Origin: an uncultured Desulfatiglans sp.
GTDB taxonomy: Bacteria; Desulfobacterota; DSM-4660; Desulfatiglandales; Desulfatiglandaceae
DNA length: 64,000 nt
Reading direction: 5' to 3'
Assembly (NCBI GenBank): GCA_900498135.1
Contig: LR026961.1
Coordinates: 1,304,520 to 1,368,519, forward strand
Under the pieces are notes generated by a model. The model was given only the letters and a program-made list of their open reading frames with translations, made no database searches and had not been told where the DNA came from. Below are positions 25,817 through 34,975 of the stretch, piece after piece (the stretch's first letter is position 1; each line of letters starts with the position of its first letter). The position numbers were made by a program, and so were the translations under genes.

Positions 25817-26413
25817 ATGGCTAAAATCGAGCGTGCAATCATCAGCGTGACAGACAAAACCGGTGTCGTCCAATTTGCATCGGCTCTAGCCCCTTTGGGG
25901 GTCCAGATCCTGTCTACCGGTGGGACAGCCCGAACCCTGCGTGACGGTGGCCTCACCGTTACGGACATCTCGCAGTACACCGGATTTCCGGAAATGCTGG
26001 ACGGAAGGGTCAAGACCCTGCATCCCAAGGTCCACGGCGGACTGCTCGGGTTGAGAGACAACCGCGAACACAGGGACATGATGTCGCGCCACGGCATTCA
26101 GACCATCGACATGCTCGTGGTCAATCTTTATCAGTTCGAAAAAACGGTCGCCGATCCTCAGGTCACCCTGGAGCAGGCCATAGAAAATATCGACATCGGG
26201 GGACCGGCCATGCTGCGCTCTGCAGCGAAAAATTTCCGGGATGTCACGGTGCTCGTCGATCCAGCGGATTACCGCCGGGTCCTGGATGAAATGACGGCAT
26301 CGGGTGGAGAGACCACCCTGAAAACACGTTTCGAACTGGCCAAAAAGGTTTTCGCGCTGACTCATCGCTATGACGGCGCAATCTCGCAGTATCTGGGCAG
26401 CGTCGAGTTATAG
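25817..26413 (+). CDS. purH: stand-alone IMP cyclohydrolase (PurH N-terminal domain)
   Basis: A 198-residue protein matching only the IMP cyclohydrolase (MGS-like) half of PurH, which closes FAICAR to IMP at the end of purine synthesis. [41 protein letters not shown] and [16 protein letters not shown] are all present. The C-terminal AICAR transformylase domain, which brings normal PurH to over 500 residues, is absent: the stop is followed by a clear terminator. The formyltransferase must then be encoded elsewhere. Confidence 0.95.
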   Translation: MAKIERAIISVTDKTGVVQFASALAPLGVQILSTGGTARTLRDGGLTVTDISQYTGFPEMLDGRVKTLHPKVHGGLLGLRDNREHRDMMSRHGIQTIDMLVVNLYQFEKTVADPQVTLEQAIENIDIGGPAMLRSAAKNFRDVTVLVDPADYRRVLDEMTASGGETTLKTRFELAKKVFALTHRYDGAISQYLGSVEL

Positions 26414-26466
26414 GGGATCGGTTCGATCATCGGAGCCAGCGCTTGCAACGCGTGGAATCTTTTCCC

Positions 26467-26504
26467 GGCAGGGCATGTTCTTGTGGACATGCCTGCCCTT
26501 TTTC
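26467..26504 (+). terminator. intrinsic terminator after purH
   Basis: GGCAGGGCATGT and ACATGCCTGCC form a stem with one bulged G and a short loop, followed by CTTTTT. It lies about 55 bp after the purH stop. Confidence 0.8.
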
Positions 26505-26696
26505 TCGCAGTAGACCGCCTGGAAGGTTTGGCAACTCCCGGACCCGTCCAGCCCTGCCTCTTTCGGCCAACAGGCATAGATGCATTGAAGGTCACAGAAA
26601 AACATGTTCAAGACAGGCTCAACCGTGTTTTTTTACCCAAGTCTCGGGATCGATCCAACCCCCCGAGGCCCTTGACGCACTGACAAGGGGTTCGCC

Positions 26697-27038
26697 ATGA
26701 GCCGATTCATGCAGATCGAGATCCGTATCAAACAGGTTTATGAGGCCGGCTTCGCTTCAGATTTTCCCCGTATCGCAGATTTTTTGAGGCTTGCCGGCTA
26801 CGGTGAGGTCCTGGAAGCCGAGCCGTCGTTCTACGCCCTGGTCGACCGCCTGGAGATGCTTGCGCGGGACCCGCATGTCCCGGAGCAGATGAAGCCTGCC
26901 CTGAAGCGTCTTCTGCCCGTTATGCTCGACCTGCGCAATAAGGCCCGGGAAACGCTTCTCCAGCGGGAGTTGGATGCACTTGATCGACTGCTCTATCAAC
27001 TGGAAGACGCCTTCGAAGATCTCGAAAGCCAGCTGTAA
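26697..27038 (+). CDS. conserved hypothetical helical protein
   Basis: A 113-residue protein, mostly helical by composition, rich in Leu, Arg and Glu. The end (ELDALDRLLYQLEDAFEDLE) could form a coiled coil. No known family is recognised. AAGGGG lies 6 nt before the ATG, and the codon use matches its neighbours, so it is probably a real gene. It converges on nfnB. Confidence 0.65.
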   Translation: MSRFMQIEIRIKQVYEAGFASDFPRIADFLRLAGYGEVLEAEPSFYALVDRLEMLARDPHVPEQMKPALKRLLPVMLDLRNKARETLLQRELDALDRLLYQLEDAFEDLESQL

Positions 27039-27078
27039 TTTGCAGGGCCCCCACATCGCAGCCTTTCATCAAACGGAA

Positions 27079-27117
27079 GCCGGCGGGGCACCAGATGTGC
27101 TGCGGTACCCCGCCGGC
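27079..27117. terminator. hairpin between convergent genes
   Basis: GCCGGCGGGG (27079-27088) pairs with CCCCGCCGGC (27108-27117), a perfect 10-bp GC stem around 19 nt. No U-run follows on either strand. The rest of the 310-bp gap (27039-27347) holds nothing else recognised. Confidence 0.4.
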
Positions 27118-27347
27118 TCGCCGATCTCAGCGGGCTCAAGCCCTGTTGTCTCCTCGGTGCAGAACGATCCGCTGCACACGCGCATTTTCAACCCCGGAGG
27201 GATCTTTTTCCCGTCCCCCGCAGACCGGACACCACCCCTGCAAAGCCTGCAGACCGGCCTCGGGAACGGATCGGAAGAGTCATGCCCGGTGCACCCCGCA
27301 TGCCGATAAAACAGTGCGGCGGCGACATCCCCGGATGAGGAGGTCCG

Positions 27348-28760
27348 CTACCAGCCCCAGGTCAGATATTTGTGGATCGAATCGGACGCCATCCGCCCGG
27401 CGCCCATGGCCAGGATAACGGTGGCCTGCCCGGTGACGATATCGCCTCCGGCCCACACGCCCTTCTTGGTCGTCTTTCCCGTTTCGGGGTCAGCGATGAT
27501 GTAGCCCCACTTCGTCAACTGCAGCCCTTCCGTGCTCCGCGTCAGCAGCGGGTTCGCACCGGCTCCGACCGAAATGACCGCCAGGTCGCAGTCCAGCGTG
27601 AACTTGGACCCCTCGATCGGCACGGGGCGGCGGCGTCCCGAGGCATCTGGTTCGCCCAGTTCCATCTTGAGGCATTCCATGGCCTTGACGCGTCCGTTTT
27701 CATCCCCGACAAAGCGAGTCGGCGCCGTCAGCAGGTGGAATTCGATCCCTTCCTCCTCGGCATGATGGATCTCGGCCTTTCTGGCAGGCATCTCGTCCCG
27801 TGAACGCCGGTACACGATCCTCACCCGGTCCGCCCCGAGCCGCATGGCCGTTCGGGCCGAGTCCATGGCCACGTTACCGGCGCCCAGCACGACCACATCC
27901 TTCCCGCGCACGATCGGCGTGTCGTACTCGGGGAAGAGATAGGCCTTCATCAGGTTGGCCCGTGTGAGGTACTCATTGGCCGAATAGATACCGATCAGGT
28001 TTTCGCCCGGGATCTTGAGGAAACTCGGCAGTCCTGCCCCGACGCCGATATAGACGGCATCGAATCCCTCTTCGAACAGTTCGTCAACGGAGACCGTACG
28101 CCCGACCACCGAGTTGCAATGCAGCTTTGCGCCGAGCCGCTCGAGAAAATTGACTTCCGAATACACGATCTCTTTGGGGAGCCGGAACTCGGGGATCCCG
28201 TAGACGAGCACGCCTCCCGGTTTGTGGAAGGCTTCGAAGATCGTCACGTCGTGGCCTTTCAGGATCAGGTCGCCGGCGACGGTCAGACCCGAAGGTCCGG
28301 ATCCTACGACAGCCACGCGCTTCCCGGTCGGCTCGGCCTTGGGTGGCAGGTCGCCCTTTCCGTTCGCCCTTTCCCAATCGGCCACGAAGCGCTCCAGGTT
28401 GCCGATCGCCACGGGCTCGCCTTTTTTCCCGAGGATGCACTGGCCTTCGCACTGGATCTCCTGGGGGCACACACGGCCGCAGACCGCCGGCAGGGCGTTC
28501 CGCTCCCATATCTTACGGGCGGCCTTGGTAAAATCGCCCTCCTTGACATGTTTGATGAAGGCCGGAATCTCGATCGACACGGGACAGCCGTTCATGCAGG
28601 CCGGATTCTTGCATTGCAGGCATCGCTCGGCCTCCTTCATCGCCATCTCCGCCGTGTATCCTCTCGGAACCTCTTCAAAGTTCCTTCGCCGCACCTCTGC
28701 GGACTGCTCCGGCATGGGCTGTCTGGGCACTTTTTCCTTCTTTTCCGTCGTTTCCGCCAT
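27348..28760 (-). CDS. nfnB: NADPH-dependent glutamate synthase small-subunit-like protein (NfnB-type)
   Basis: A 470-residue flavoprotein. Cysteine motifs at the N-terminus (CLQCKNPACMNGCPV, CGRVCPQEIQCEGQC) bind two 4Fe-4S clusters. FAD/NADPH Rossmann motifs follow (VAVVGSGPSGLTVAGDLILK, VVVLGAGNVAMDSARTAMRL). It is annotated in many genomes as GltA or glutamate synthase, but pairing with the adjacent FAD/NAD subunit indicates the large subunit of NADH-dependent reduced ferredoxin:NADP oxidoreductase, which bifurcates electrons. ATG 28760 sits 5 nt after GGAGG. Confidence 0.92.
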   Translation of the reverse strand: MAETTEKKEKVPRQPMPEQSAEVRRRNFEEVPRGYTAEMAMKEAERCLQCKNPACMNGCPVSIEIPAFIKHVKEGDFTKAARKIWERNALPAVCGRVCPQEIQCEGQCILGKKGEPVAIGNLERFVADWERANGKGDLPPKAEPTGKRVAVVGSGPSGLTVAGDLILKGHDVTIFEAFHKPGGVLVYGIPEFRLPKEIVYSEVNFLERLGAKLHCNSVVGRTVSVDELFEEGFDAVYIGVGAGLPSFLKIPGENLIGIYSANEYLTRANLMKAYLFPEYDTPIVRGKDVVVLGAGNVAMDSARTAMRLGADRVRIVYRRSRDEMPARKAEIHHAEEEGIEFHLLTAPTRFVGDENGRVKAMECLKMELGEPDASGRRRPVPIEGSKFTLDCDLAVISVGAGANPLLTRSTEGLQLTKWGYIIADPETGKTTKKGVWAGGDIVTGQATVILAMGAGRMASDSIHKYLTWGW

Positions 28761-28826
28761 CATATCCTCCATTCTATCTTAACCCCTGTCAGGGACTTAT
28801 ACTTCGTCGTTCACCGGAGAGGCCTT

Positions 28827-29663
28827 TCAACCCGCCTGGCACTTGCAGGCATACTGCTGCATCGCCACAGCCTCGTCTTCCTTGTAGGCATTCAGGCGCT
28901 GCGACAACTCGTCGAAATCGACCTTGTGGCCGTCGAACTCAGGACCGTCGACACAAGCGAATCGGGTCTCGCCCCCGATGGTCACCCGGCAGCAGCCGCA
29001 CATCCCCGTGCCGTCGACCATAATGGCGTTCAGGCTGACGAGAGTCTTGACCTTGTACTGTTCCGTCACCTTGCAGACGAACTTCATCATGGGAACCGGG
29101 CCGATACCAACCACCAGCTTGACGTCCTCCTTTTCGAGAATCTCCTTCAGGACATCCGTCACAAACCCATGATGACCGTAGCTGCCGTCATCCGTACACA
29201 CATGCAGCTCGTTCGAGGCCGCCTTCATCTTGTCTTCCAAGATCAGGAGGTCTTTCGTACGCGCGCCGATGATCGCGATGACACGGTTGCCTATCTCCTT
29301 CAATCCGCGTGTAATGGGGTGCAGGACGGCCACACCGGTTCCACCACCCACGCACACCACGGTCCCGAGCTTTTCGAGATGGGTCGCTTGACCGAGCGGC
29401 CCGATGACATCCTGAAAACGCTCGCCCACCTGCAGCGACTTGAACAGCGTGGTGGATTTGCCCACCACCTGATAAATAATCGTGATGGTGCCCTTTTTCG
29501 GGTCCGTATCGGCCATGGTCAGAGGGATACGCTCTCCGGTCTCATTGGCCTTCAGAATGACAAATTGTCCCGGCTTGGCCTTTCTGGCGATCGCGGGCGC
29601 ACTGATCTCGTTCAGAACGACTGTCCCGCCGGCCATTTCCTGCCGTTTCAAGATTTCGAACAT
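28827..29663 (-). CDS. nfnA: sulfide/dihydroorotate dehydrogenase-like FAD/NAD-binding protein (NfnA-type)
   Basis: A 278-residue FNR-like subunit. The FAD motif region is GERIPLTMADTD, the NAD site GTVVCVGGGTGVAVLHPITR, and the C-terminal 2Fe-2S ligands lie in DGTGMCGCCRVTIGGE plus a downstream cysteine. It is the small subunit of Nfn, receiving electrons from NADH. The gene is directly upstream of nfnB on the same strand. GGAGG lies 6 nt before the ATG. Confidence 0.93.
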   Translation of the reverse strand: MFEILKRQEMAGGTVVLNEISAPAIARKAKPGQFVILKANETGERIPLTMADTDPKKGTITIIYQVVGKSTTLFKSLQVGERFQDVIGPLGQATHLEKLGTVVCVGGGTGVAVLHPITRGLKEIGNRVIAIIGARTKDLLILEDKMKAASNELHVCTDDGSYGHHGFVTDVLKEILEKEDVKLVVGIGPVPMMKFVCKVTEQYKVKTLVSLNAIMVDGTGMCGCCRVTIGGETRFACVDGPEFDGHKVDFDELSQRLNAYKEDEAVAMQQYACKCQAG

Positions 29664-29704
29664 CTTGCACCTCCATAGAATTTAGAGTGAAATTCACCGA
29701 ATGC

Positions 29705-29733
29705 GGTTTAGCATACTGCCCCTGACCTGTCAA
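29705..29733 (-). promoter_or_regulatory. candidate promoter of nfnAB
   Basis: On the minus strand a perfect TTGACA (29733-29728) is followed after 17 nt by TAAACC (29710-29705), only a partial -10 match. It lies about 40 bp before the nfnA start. Confidence 0.35.
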
Positions 29734-29912
29734 AAGAAAACATTCACAAGCAGTGATCCCCCGTCTTGTGCTGAAAAAATTCTCCGCAAAGCGCCCGCAC
29801 ATGTGGCCTCACGCCCGCGGAGCCGGAATCGATGCCTGCAGGTGTTCCAGGGCGCGATCTGTTGACGCGGGCGCACCCTGCAAGCCAGAGATGAATGACC
29901 GCCTTCTCTCGA

Positions 29913-30737
29913 TCAGCGCCAGATGATCGAGGGGGCTTTGCGCTTCGGGATCCTATGGTACGTGTATTTGGGATACCCGAGCATCATGACCCCGTAGGGA
30001 AGGTGTGCTTCCGGCAGATCGAGCGACTGCAACAGCGGCGGCGATAGGTTGGCGGCCGTATTGATGTAACCGGCCCAACACGCCCCGAGCCCATGGGAAG
30101 GGGCTGCCAGCTCGAGATAGGTCAGTGCGATGGTGCAGGCGGTGGCCGCAAGCCGTGCGTCCTTCGCCGCATACGCCACCACCAGGCATGGGGCGTGCCG
30201 GGCGATCGGATCCCGGCCGGATTCCCACTGTAAAACGGTCCGCGCCATATGGAACGTTTCAGCCAGGGGCGATGCGGCCGCGATCAATGACCTCATCCAA
30301 TCGACAACCAGGCCTGCAATCGGTTGGATCCGTTCCTCCCCGGAAACCACCAGCCAGCTGACGGGCTGCATATTGTGCGCGGACGGGGCATGCGCCGCAA
30401 GCGCGATCAGATCCTCCACCAGCCCCGGCTCGACCGGGCGCTCCCTGAAGACCCGGATGGAACGTCGACCCTGCAGAAGGGTCGAGACGGCATTCCGAGA
30501 AAGCGGCCAGTCCTTCCCCATGGGCGGACAGAGATCCGGGGGCACCTTTCGATGGGAAAAGGCCCCATGGGGGCAGACCGCGACGCAATGCCCGCAGGCG
30601 ATACAGAGCTCTTCGGCATCGGGCGCCGGCCGAGGCGGTGAGCCGTCCTTCGGGAAATGGACGATCTTCATAGGGCACACCTCAGCACAGATGCCGTCCC
30701 TCCTGCACGTCTGAGAATCCACCGAAAATAAAGGCAT
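29913..30737 (-). CDS. nitroreductase with N-terminal ferredoxin domain
   Basis: A 274-residue fusion. Residues 1-60 are ferredoxin-like: C11, C17 and C21 in CRRDGICAEVCP (the position usually held by a second cysteine is not one) and the complete CIACGHCVAVCP (C45-C55). The FMN nitroreductase domain begins at LLQGRRSIRVF and contains AAHAPSAHNMQPVSWLVV. It probably uses ferredoxin-derived electrons to reduce an unknown substrate. It is on the same strand as nfnAB but separated by 175 bp. Confidence 0.93.
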   Translation of the reverse strand: MPLFSVDSQTCRRDGICAEVCPMKIVHFPKDGSPPRPAPDAEELCIACGHCVAVCPHGAFSHRKVPPDLCPPMGKDWPLSRNAVSTLLQGRRSIRVFRERPVEPGLVEDLIALAAHAPSAHNMQPVSWLVVSGEERIQPIAGLVVDWMRSLIAAASPLAETFHMARTVLQWESGRDPIARHAPCLVVAYAAKDARLAATACTIALTYLELAAPSHGLGACWAGYINTAANLSPPLLQSLDLPEAHLPYGVMMLGYPKYTYHRIPKRKAPSIIWR

Positions 30738-31163
30738 ATGGACTTTCTCCTCCCTGTCGTATCGAGTGTAGAAAAAACCCGTTCAGTCATGGTGGGCCGG
30801 CCGAGGCCGAAAGATCACGAGCCACTCCCCCGGCGGGGCGTCGCCCATCTCCAAACCCCGCGCAAACATAGGGCAAGCGCACCCGCCTGTCAAGGAAACG
30901 ACGGCTATTTTATGCTTGAAATTCTCTAACCTTATCTCTTATTCTGTTCATTTATTCGGTAACTGTCCAGAGACGCTCTCTCAGGCACCGTCGACCCTGT
31001 GACCCTGCATCGAGCCGGCGGAAGGATAGGCTTGACGGCATCTGTCGAGCAGGACCCCCGGTTCGGCCCGCAGCCGAGGCCCCTGTCCACGCGAGGCGCG
31101 AAGCATGCGGGGGTCGATCCGACCTTGCCCGTCTGGACGTAAAAACAGCCCAAGGAGGCAACC
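30738..31163. other. intergenic region (nitroreductase / cooC)
   Basis: About 425 bp without a gene, separating divergent genes. An AT-rich stretch at 30905-30960 contains TTGAAA (30916-30921) and TATTCT (30940-30945) with 18-nt spacing, a weak candidate promoter for cooC. Confidence 0.35.
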
Positions 31164-31928
31164 ATGAAACTTGCCGTCAGTGGAAAAGGCGGGGTGGGAA
31201 AAACCACCTTCGCCGCGTTTCTGATTCGTGCTCTGGCCGATCAAGGCAAACGGGTCCTGGCTATCGATGCAGACCCGGACGCGAACCTCGCCCAGGCACT
31301 GGGTGTCAAGAACAGCGAAGACATCGTCCCCATATCCAACATGAAAGAATTGATCGAAGAGCGGACCGAGGCCAAGGTCGGCACGATGGGCTCCTTCTTC
31401 AAGCTGAACCCCAAGGTGGACGACCTTCCGGAAAGGCTCTCCGTAGAGGTCGACGGGGTCAAAGTCATGGTCATGGGCGGAGTCAAAAAGGGCGGCGCGG
31501 GCTGCATCTGCCCCGAGAGCACGCTCTTGAAGAACCTGGTGCGCCACATCGTTCTCTCGCGCGACGAGGCGGTCGTTCTCGACATGGAGGCCGGCCTGGA
31601 GCACTTGGGACGGGGTACCGCGATGTCGGTCGACCGGCTGATCGTCGTCGTGGAGCCGGGCCGGCGCAGCATCGAAACGGCCCATCAGATACGTACCCTT
31701 GCAGCGGATGTCGGGATCAAGAAACTGAGTTTCGTCGGCAACAAAATCCGCTCCCCCGAGGATCGGGAATTCCTGCTGATGCAGATGCCCGATTTCGACT
31801 TTCTTGGCTTCATCCCTTACGGAAAAGGAATCATCGAGGCGGATCTCGAAGGAAGACCGCCTTACGAAAAGGACAGCGAAACCATGACCCTCGTCAAGGA
31901 CATGCTGAAAAAGCTGCAGAAGAACTGA
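31164..31928 (+). CDS. cooC: CooC-type P-loop ATPase for CO dehydrogenase maturation
   Basis: A 254-residue MinD-like ATPase. The deviant Walker A is KGGVGKTT near residue 9, with the switch region IDADPDANLAQALG. GAGCICPESTLLK carries the CxC pair of CooC that binds nickel or zinc at the dimer interface. DMEAGLEHLGRGTA is also typical. CooC helps insert nickel into the C-cluster of anaerobic CO dehydrogenase; it is usually next to cooS or acs genes, but none is present here. Confidence 0.92.
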   Translation: MKLAVSGKGGVGKTTFAAFLIRALADQGKRVLAIDADPDANLAQALGVKNSEDIVPISNMKELIEERTEAKVGTMGSFFKLNPKVDDLPERLSVEVDGVKVMVMGGVKKGGAGCICPESTLLKNLVRHIVLSRDEAVVLDMEAGLEHLGRGTAMSVDRLIVVVEPGRRSIETAHQIRTLAADVGIKKLSFVGNKIRSPEDREFLLMQMPDFDFLGFIPYGKGIIEADLEGRPPYEKDSETMTLVKDMLKKLQKN

Positions 31929-31938
31929 GTGGATCCGG

Positions 31939-31964
31939 GGCGCCTGCCTTTACAGGCAGACGCC
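31939..31964 (+). terminator. hairpin after cooC
   Basis: GGCGCCTGCCT and AGGCAGACGCC form a stem with one mismatch around a 4-nt loop, 10 bp after the cooC stop. No U-run follows. Confidence 0.45.
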
Positions 31965-31999
31965 TTCGAGAGAGGTGCGCGGAACCGGTTCGGATCGGT

Positions 32000-32032
32000 G
32001 AAGGGTGAAGAAAAGACCATTTCCGGATGGAC
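32000..32032 (+). repeat. fragment of the dispersed foldback repeat
   Basis: GAAGGGTGAAGAAAAGACCA and the adjacent TTTCCGGATGG match parts of the module and of the right terminus of the intact copies. It lies in the leader of serC, 27 bp before its start codon. Confidence 0.6.
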
Positions 32033-32058
32033 CATATTCTTTTACAAGGAGAAAAAAC

Positions 32059-33141
32059 ATGACGAAACGCATCCATAATTTCAACGCCGGCCCGGCGGCC
32101 CTTCCCCTGCCGGTCCTCGAGGAAATGCAGGAGGAACTGCTGGACTTCAAAGGATCAGGCATGTCGATCCTGGAGGTCAGCCACCGCAGCAAAGGGTTCG
32201 ACGAGGTCATCAACGACGCTGTGGCGAGAACAAGACGGCTTCTCAATCTCGGGGATGATTTCGACATCGTTTTCATCCAGGGGGGCGCAAGTCTTCAGTT
32301 CTGCATGATCCCCATGAACCTGACCGTTGACGGCCAGTCGATCGACTACATCAACACCGGGACCTGGTCCACCAAGGCTATCAAGGAGGCCAAGACGCTG
32401 AAGAAACAGGTCCATGTGATCGCCTCCTCGGAGGACAGAGATTTCTGCTACATCCCGAAGGCCTTCGACATAGACGAGGGAGCCGCCTACCTGCATTTCA
32501 CCTCCAACAACACCATCAAGGGGACCCAGTGGGCGCAATTCCCGAACCCTCGCACCGTCCCCCTCGTATGCGACATGTCCTCGGATTTCATGAGCCGTCC
32601 GTTCGACCCCCGTCCCTTCGGCCTCATCTATGCCGGCGCCCAGAAGAATATCGGCCCGGCCGGGACAGCGCTGGCGATCATCCGCAAAGACATGCTCGAG
32701 CGCGTCCCTGCCGATCTCCCGGCGATGCTGAAATACACGACGTTCACAGAGAAGAACTCCATGTACAACACGCCGGCCTGCGTCGTGATCTATGTCATCG
32801 ACCTCGTTCTCAAATGGCTGGAAGACACCGTCGGGGGGCTTGCCAACATGGAGCTCCTCAACCGGGAAAAGGGGAAGACGATCTACGATCTGCTCGACCG
32901 GTCCGATTTCTACCGCGGCACGGCTGACAAGGACAGCCGTTCCCTTATGAACGTCACGTTCCGTCTGCCCAGCGAAGAGCTCGAAAAGCGCTTCATCGCC
33001 GATGCGCAGACGGCCGGCCTGGGAGGGCTCAAGGGGCACCGCTCCGTTGGCGGCTGCCGCGCTTCCATTTACAATGCCACCGGTCTGGATGCCGTCAAGG
33101 CCCTGGTGGAATTCATGCGGGAATTCGAGCGCAAGGCATAG
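32059..33141 (+). CDS. serC: phosphoserine aminotransferase
   Basis: A 360-residue PLP enzyme that converts 3-phosphohydroxypyruvate to phosphoserine in serine synthesis (and acts in pyridoxal phosphate synthesis in some bacteria). NFNAGPAALPLPVLEEMQEE opens the protein, and the PLP lysine lies in GLIYAGAQKNIGPAGTAL. GGLKGHRSVGGCRASIYNA is the C-terminal signature. The ATG at 32059 follows AAGGAG; an in-frame ATG at 32005 lies inside the repeat fragment. Confidence 0.97.
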   Translation: MTKRIHNFNAGPAALPLPVLEEMQEELLDFKGSGMSILEVSHRSKGFDEVINDAVARTRRLLNLGDDFDIVFIQGGASLQFCMIPMNLTVDGQSIDYINTGTWSTKAIKEAKTLKKQVHVIASSEDRDFCYIPKAFDIDEGAAYLHFTSNNTIKGTQWAQFPNPRTVPLVCDMSSDFMSRPFDPRPFGLIYAGAQKNIGPAGTALAIIRKDMLERVPADLPAMLKYTTFTEKNSMYNTPACVVIYVIDLVLKWLEDTVGGLANMELLNREKGKTIYDLLDRSDFYRGTADKDSRSLMNVTFRLPSEELEKRFIADAQTAGLGGLKGHRSVGGCRASIYNATGLDAVKALVEFMREFERKA

Positions 33142-33245
33142 CCGTTCGCACCTGCTTCGACCTTCGGTACGGGAAGGGACGCCGCTGAAAGGCCCTTCCC
33201 GCCGGGAGCGATATGGACCGAGCACGCTGCATTCAGGGGGAACCA

Positions 33246-34637
33246 TTGGCAAGGACACGAATCAAAGACATATTGTCCGGCGGAATGACCGGGACCCGCT
33301 ATAAGATCTGCGGTTGGGTCCGGACCAGGAGGGATTCGAAGGGCGGTTTCTCGTTCATCGAGCTGAATGACGGATCCTGCATGGAAAATATCCAGCTCAT
33401 CGCCGATGCGCAGACGGCCGATTACGAAGGTACGGTGCTGAGACTCCAGCCCGGTTGCTCTCTCGAAGTCGAGGGTCTGCTCCAGGCCTCTCCGGGGAAA
33501 GGACAGCGGGTCGAACTGAAGGTCGAGGCCCTGCATGTCTTCGGCTGGGCAGATCCGGAACACTATCCCCTGCAGAAAAAGCGCCATTCCTTCGAATTCC
33601 TGCGAACCATCGCCCACCTGCGGCCGCGTACCAACACCTTCGGGGCCGTGGCACGGGTCCGCAACGCCGTCAGCCATGCCATCCACACCTTTTTCCAGGA
33701 GCGGGGCTTCCTGTATATCCACACGCCTATCATCACCGGCAGCGACTGCGAAGGGGCCGGTGATCTTTTTCACATCACCACCTTCGACCTCGGCGCCGTT
33801 CCCATCGAGGAGGGCCGGGTGGATTTCTCGGACGACTTTTTCGGTCAGCCTGCCAACCTGACGGTGAGCGGCCAACTGGAAGCGGAGATCTATGCCCTGG
33901 CCCTGGGAGACGTCTATACCTTCGGCCCCACCTTTCGCGCGGAAAATTCCAACACTTCCCGCCATCTGGCCGAATTCTGGATGGTCGAGCCCGAGATGGC
34001 CTTTTGTGATCTCGAAGGCGACATGGACCTTGCCGTCGAGTTCCTCCGGTATCTCTTCGGCCACGTTCTGGATCATTGCCGGGGCGATCTCGAGTTTTTC
34101 AACCGCTTCATCGATCAGAGCGTCATCGGCACCCTCGAAACCCTCGCCGCCCAGGATTTCGAGCGGCTATCCTACACCGAGGCGATCGAGATCCTATCGA
34201 AGAGCGGTGAGGAATTTGAATTTCCCGTCGCGTGGGGGACGGACCTCCAATCGGAACACGAGCGCTATCTTTGCGAGAAAACGTTCAAGAAACCGGTCAT
34301 CCTCACCGATTACCCGAAAACGATCAAACCGTTCTACATGAAGCTGAACCCAGACGGAAAAACCGTCCGGGCCATGGATGTCCTCGTTCCCAAGATCGGC
34401 GAGATCATCGGCGGCAGTCAGCGCGAGGACGACTACGACACCCTCCTTCAGCGAATCGAAGAAAGCGGCCTTCACGTCGATGACTACTGGTGGTACCTGG
34501 ATCTGCGCCGCTTCGGCAGCGCCCCCCACGCCGGCTTCGGTCTCGGACTGGAGAGGCTGGTCCAGTTTATCACCGGGATGGGCAATATCCGCGACGTCAT
34601 CCCCTTCCCCAGGACCCCGGGCAACCTCAATTTCTGA
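33246..34637 (+). CDS. asnS: asparaginyl-tRNA synthetase
   Basis: A class II synthetase of about 463 residues charging tRNA-Asn. The N-terminal OB fold has [20 protein letters not shown]. The catalytic domain has [20 protein letters not shown] (motif 2) and [15 protein letters not shown] (motif 3). I prefer the TTG at 33246 because AGGGGG lies 5 nt upstream and homology begins there; an ATG at 33213 would add 11 residues and is also possible. A dedicated AsnRS means direct asparagine charging. Confidence 0.96.
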   Translation: MARTRIKDILSGGMTGTRYKICGWVRTRRDSKGGFSFIELNDGSCMENIQLIADAQTADYEGTVLRLQPGCSLEVEGLLQASPGKGQRVELKVEALHVFGWADPEHYPLQKKRHSFEFLRTIAHLRPRTNTFGAVARVRNAVSHAIHTFFQERGFLYIHTPIITGSDCEGAGDLFHITTFDLGAVPIEEGRVDFSDDFFGQPANLTVSGQLEAEIYALALGDVYTFGPTFRAENSNTSRHLAEFWMVEPEMAFCDLEGDMDLAVEFLRYLFGHVLDHCRGDLEFFNRFIDQSVIGTLETLAAQDFERLSYTEAIEILSKSGEEFEFPVAWGTDLQSEHERYLCEKTFKKPVILTDYPKTIKPFYMKLNPDGKTVRAMDVLVPKIGEIIGGSQREDDYDTLLQRIEESGLHVDDYWWYLDLRRFGSAPHAGFGLGLERLVQFITGMGNIRDVIPFPRTPGNLNF

Positions 34638-34777
34638 GCAATGGCCGGCCCGCCCCGCCACCTGAGGCTTGGGACCCCCAGCCCCGGCGCCGCCGGGCGG
34701 GTCCCGGTCTCCTTAAACCTTGCGGGTCATCAGTTCCCCTTCATGTCCATCCGGAAAAGAAGGTTCCCTCGCGAAAG

Positions 34778-34975
34778 AGTTTCCAAGCCGGAAATGAGGT
34801 TTTTTCTGCACGCCCCCTGGGTGCTCGGTCCCGCCGCTTCGCCCGGGGTCCCAGTTTGGGCAAGATCACAGAAACCAAGCGCTTGCGTGGAGGCGCACGG
34901 ATCGTGCGCCGCACAAGCAGCCGTGCAGATCGACGCCAAGATTGGGCAGAAAGACCCTTTCCGGTCGGAAACCCG
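34778..34975 (+). repeat. dispersed foldback repeat, copy D (one 52-bp module)
   Basis: The left terminus AGTTTCCAAGCCGGAAATG is followed by one module (CACGCCCCCTGGGTGCTCGG) and the GGAGGCGCAC GGATC GTGCGCCGC hairpin. Compared with copy C, two stem base pairs (AC/GT against CA/TG) changed together. The right arm ATTGGGCAGAAAGACCCTTT continues into CCGGTCGGAAACCCG, which ends directly before the porin stop codon. A degenerate module-like sequence lies at 34665-34715. Confidence 0.8.
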
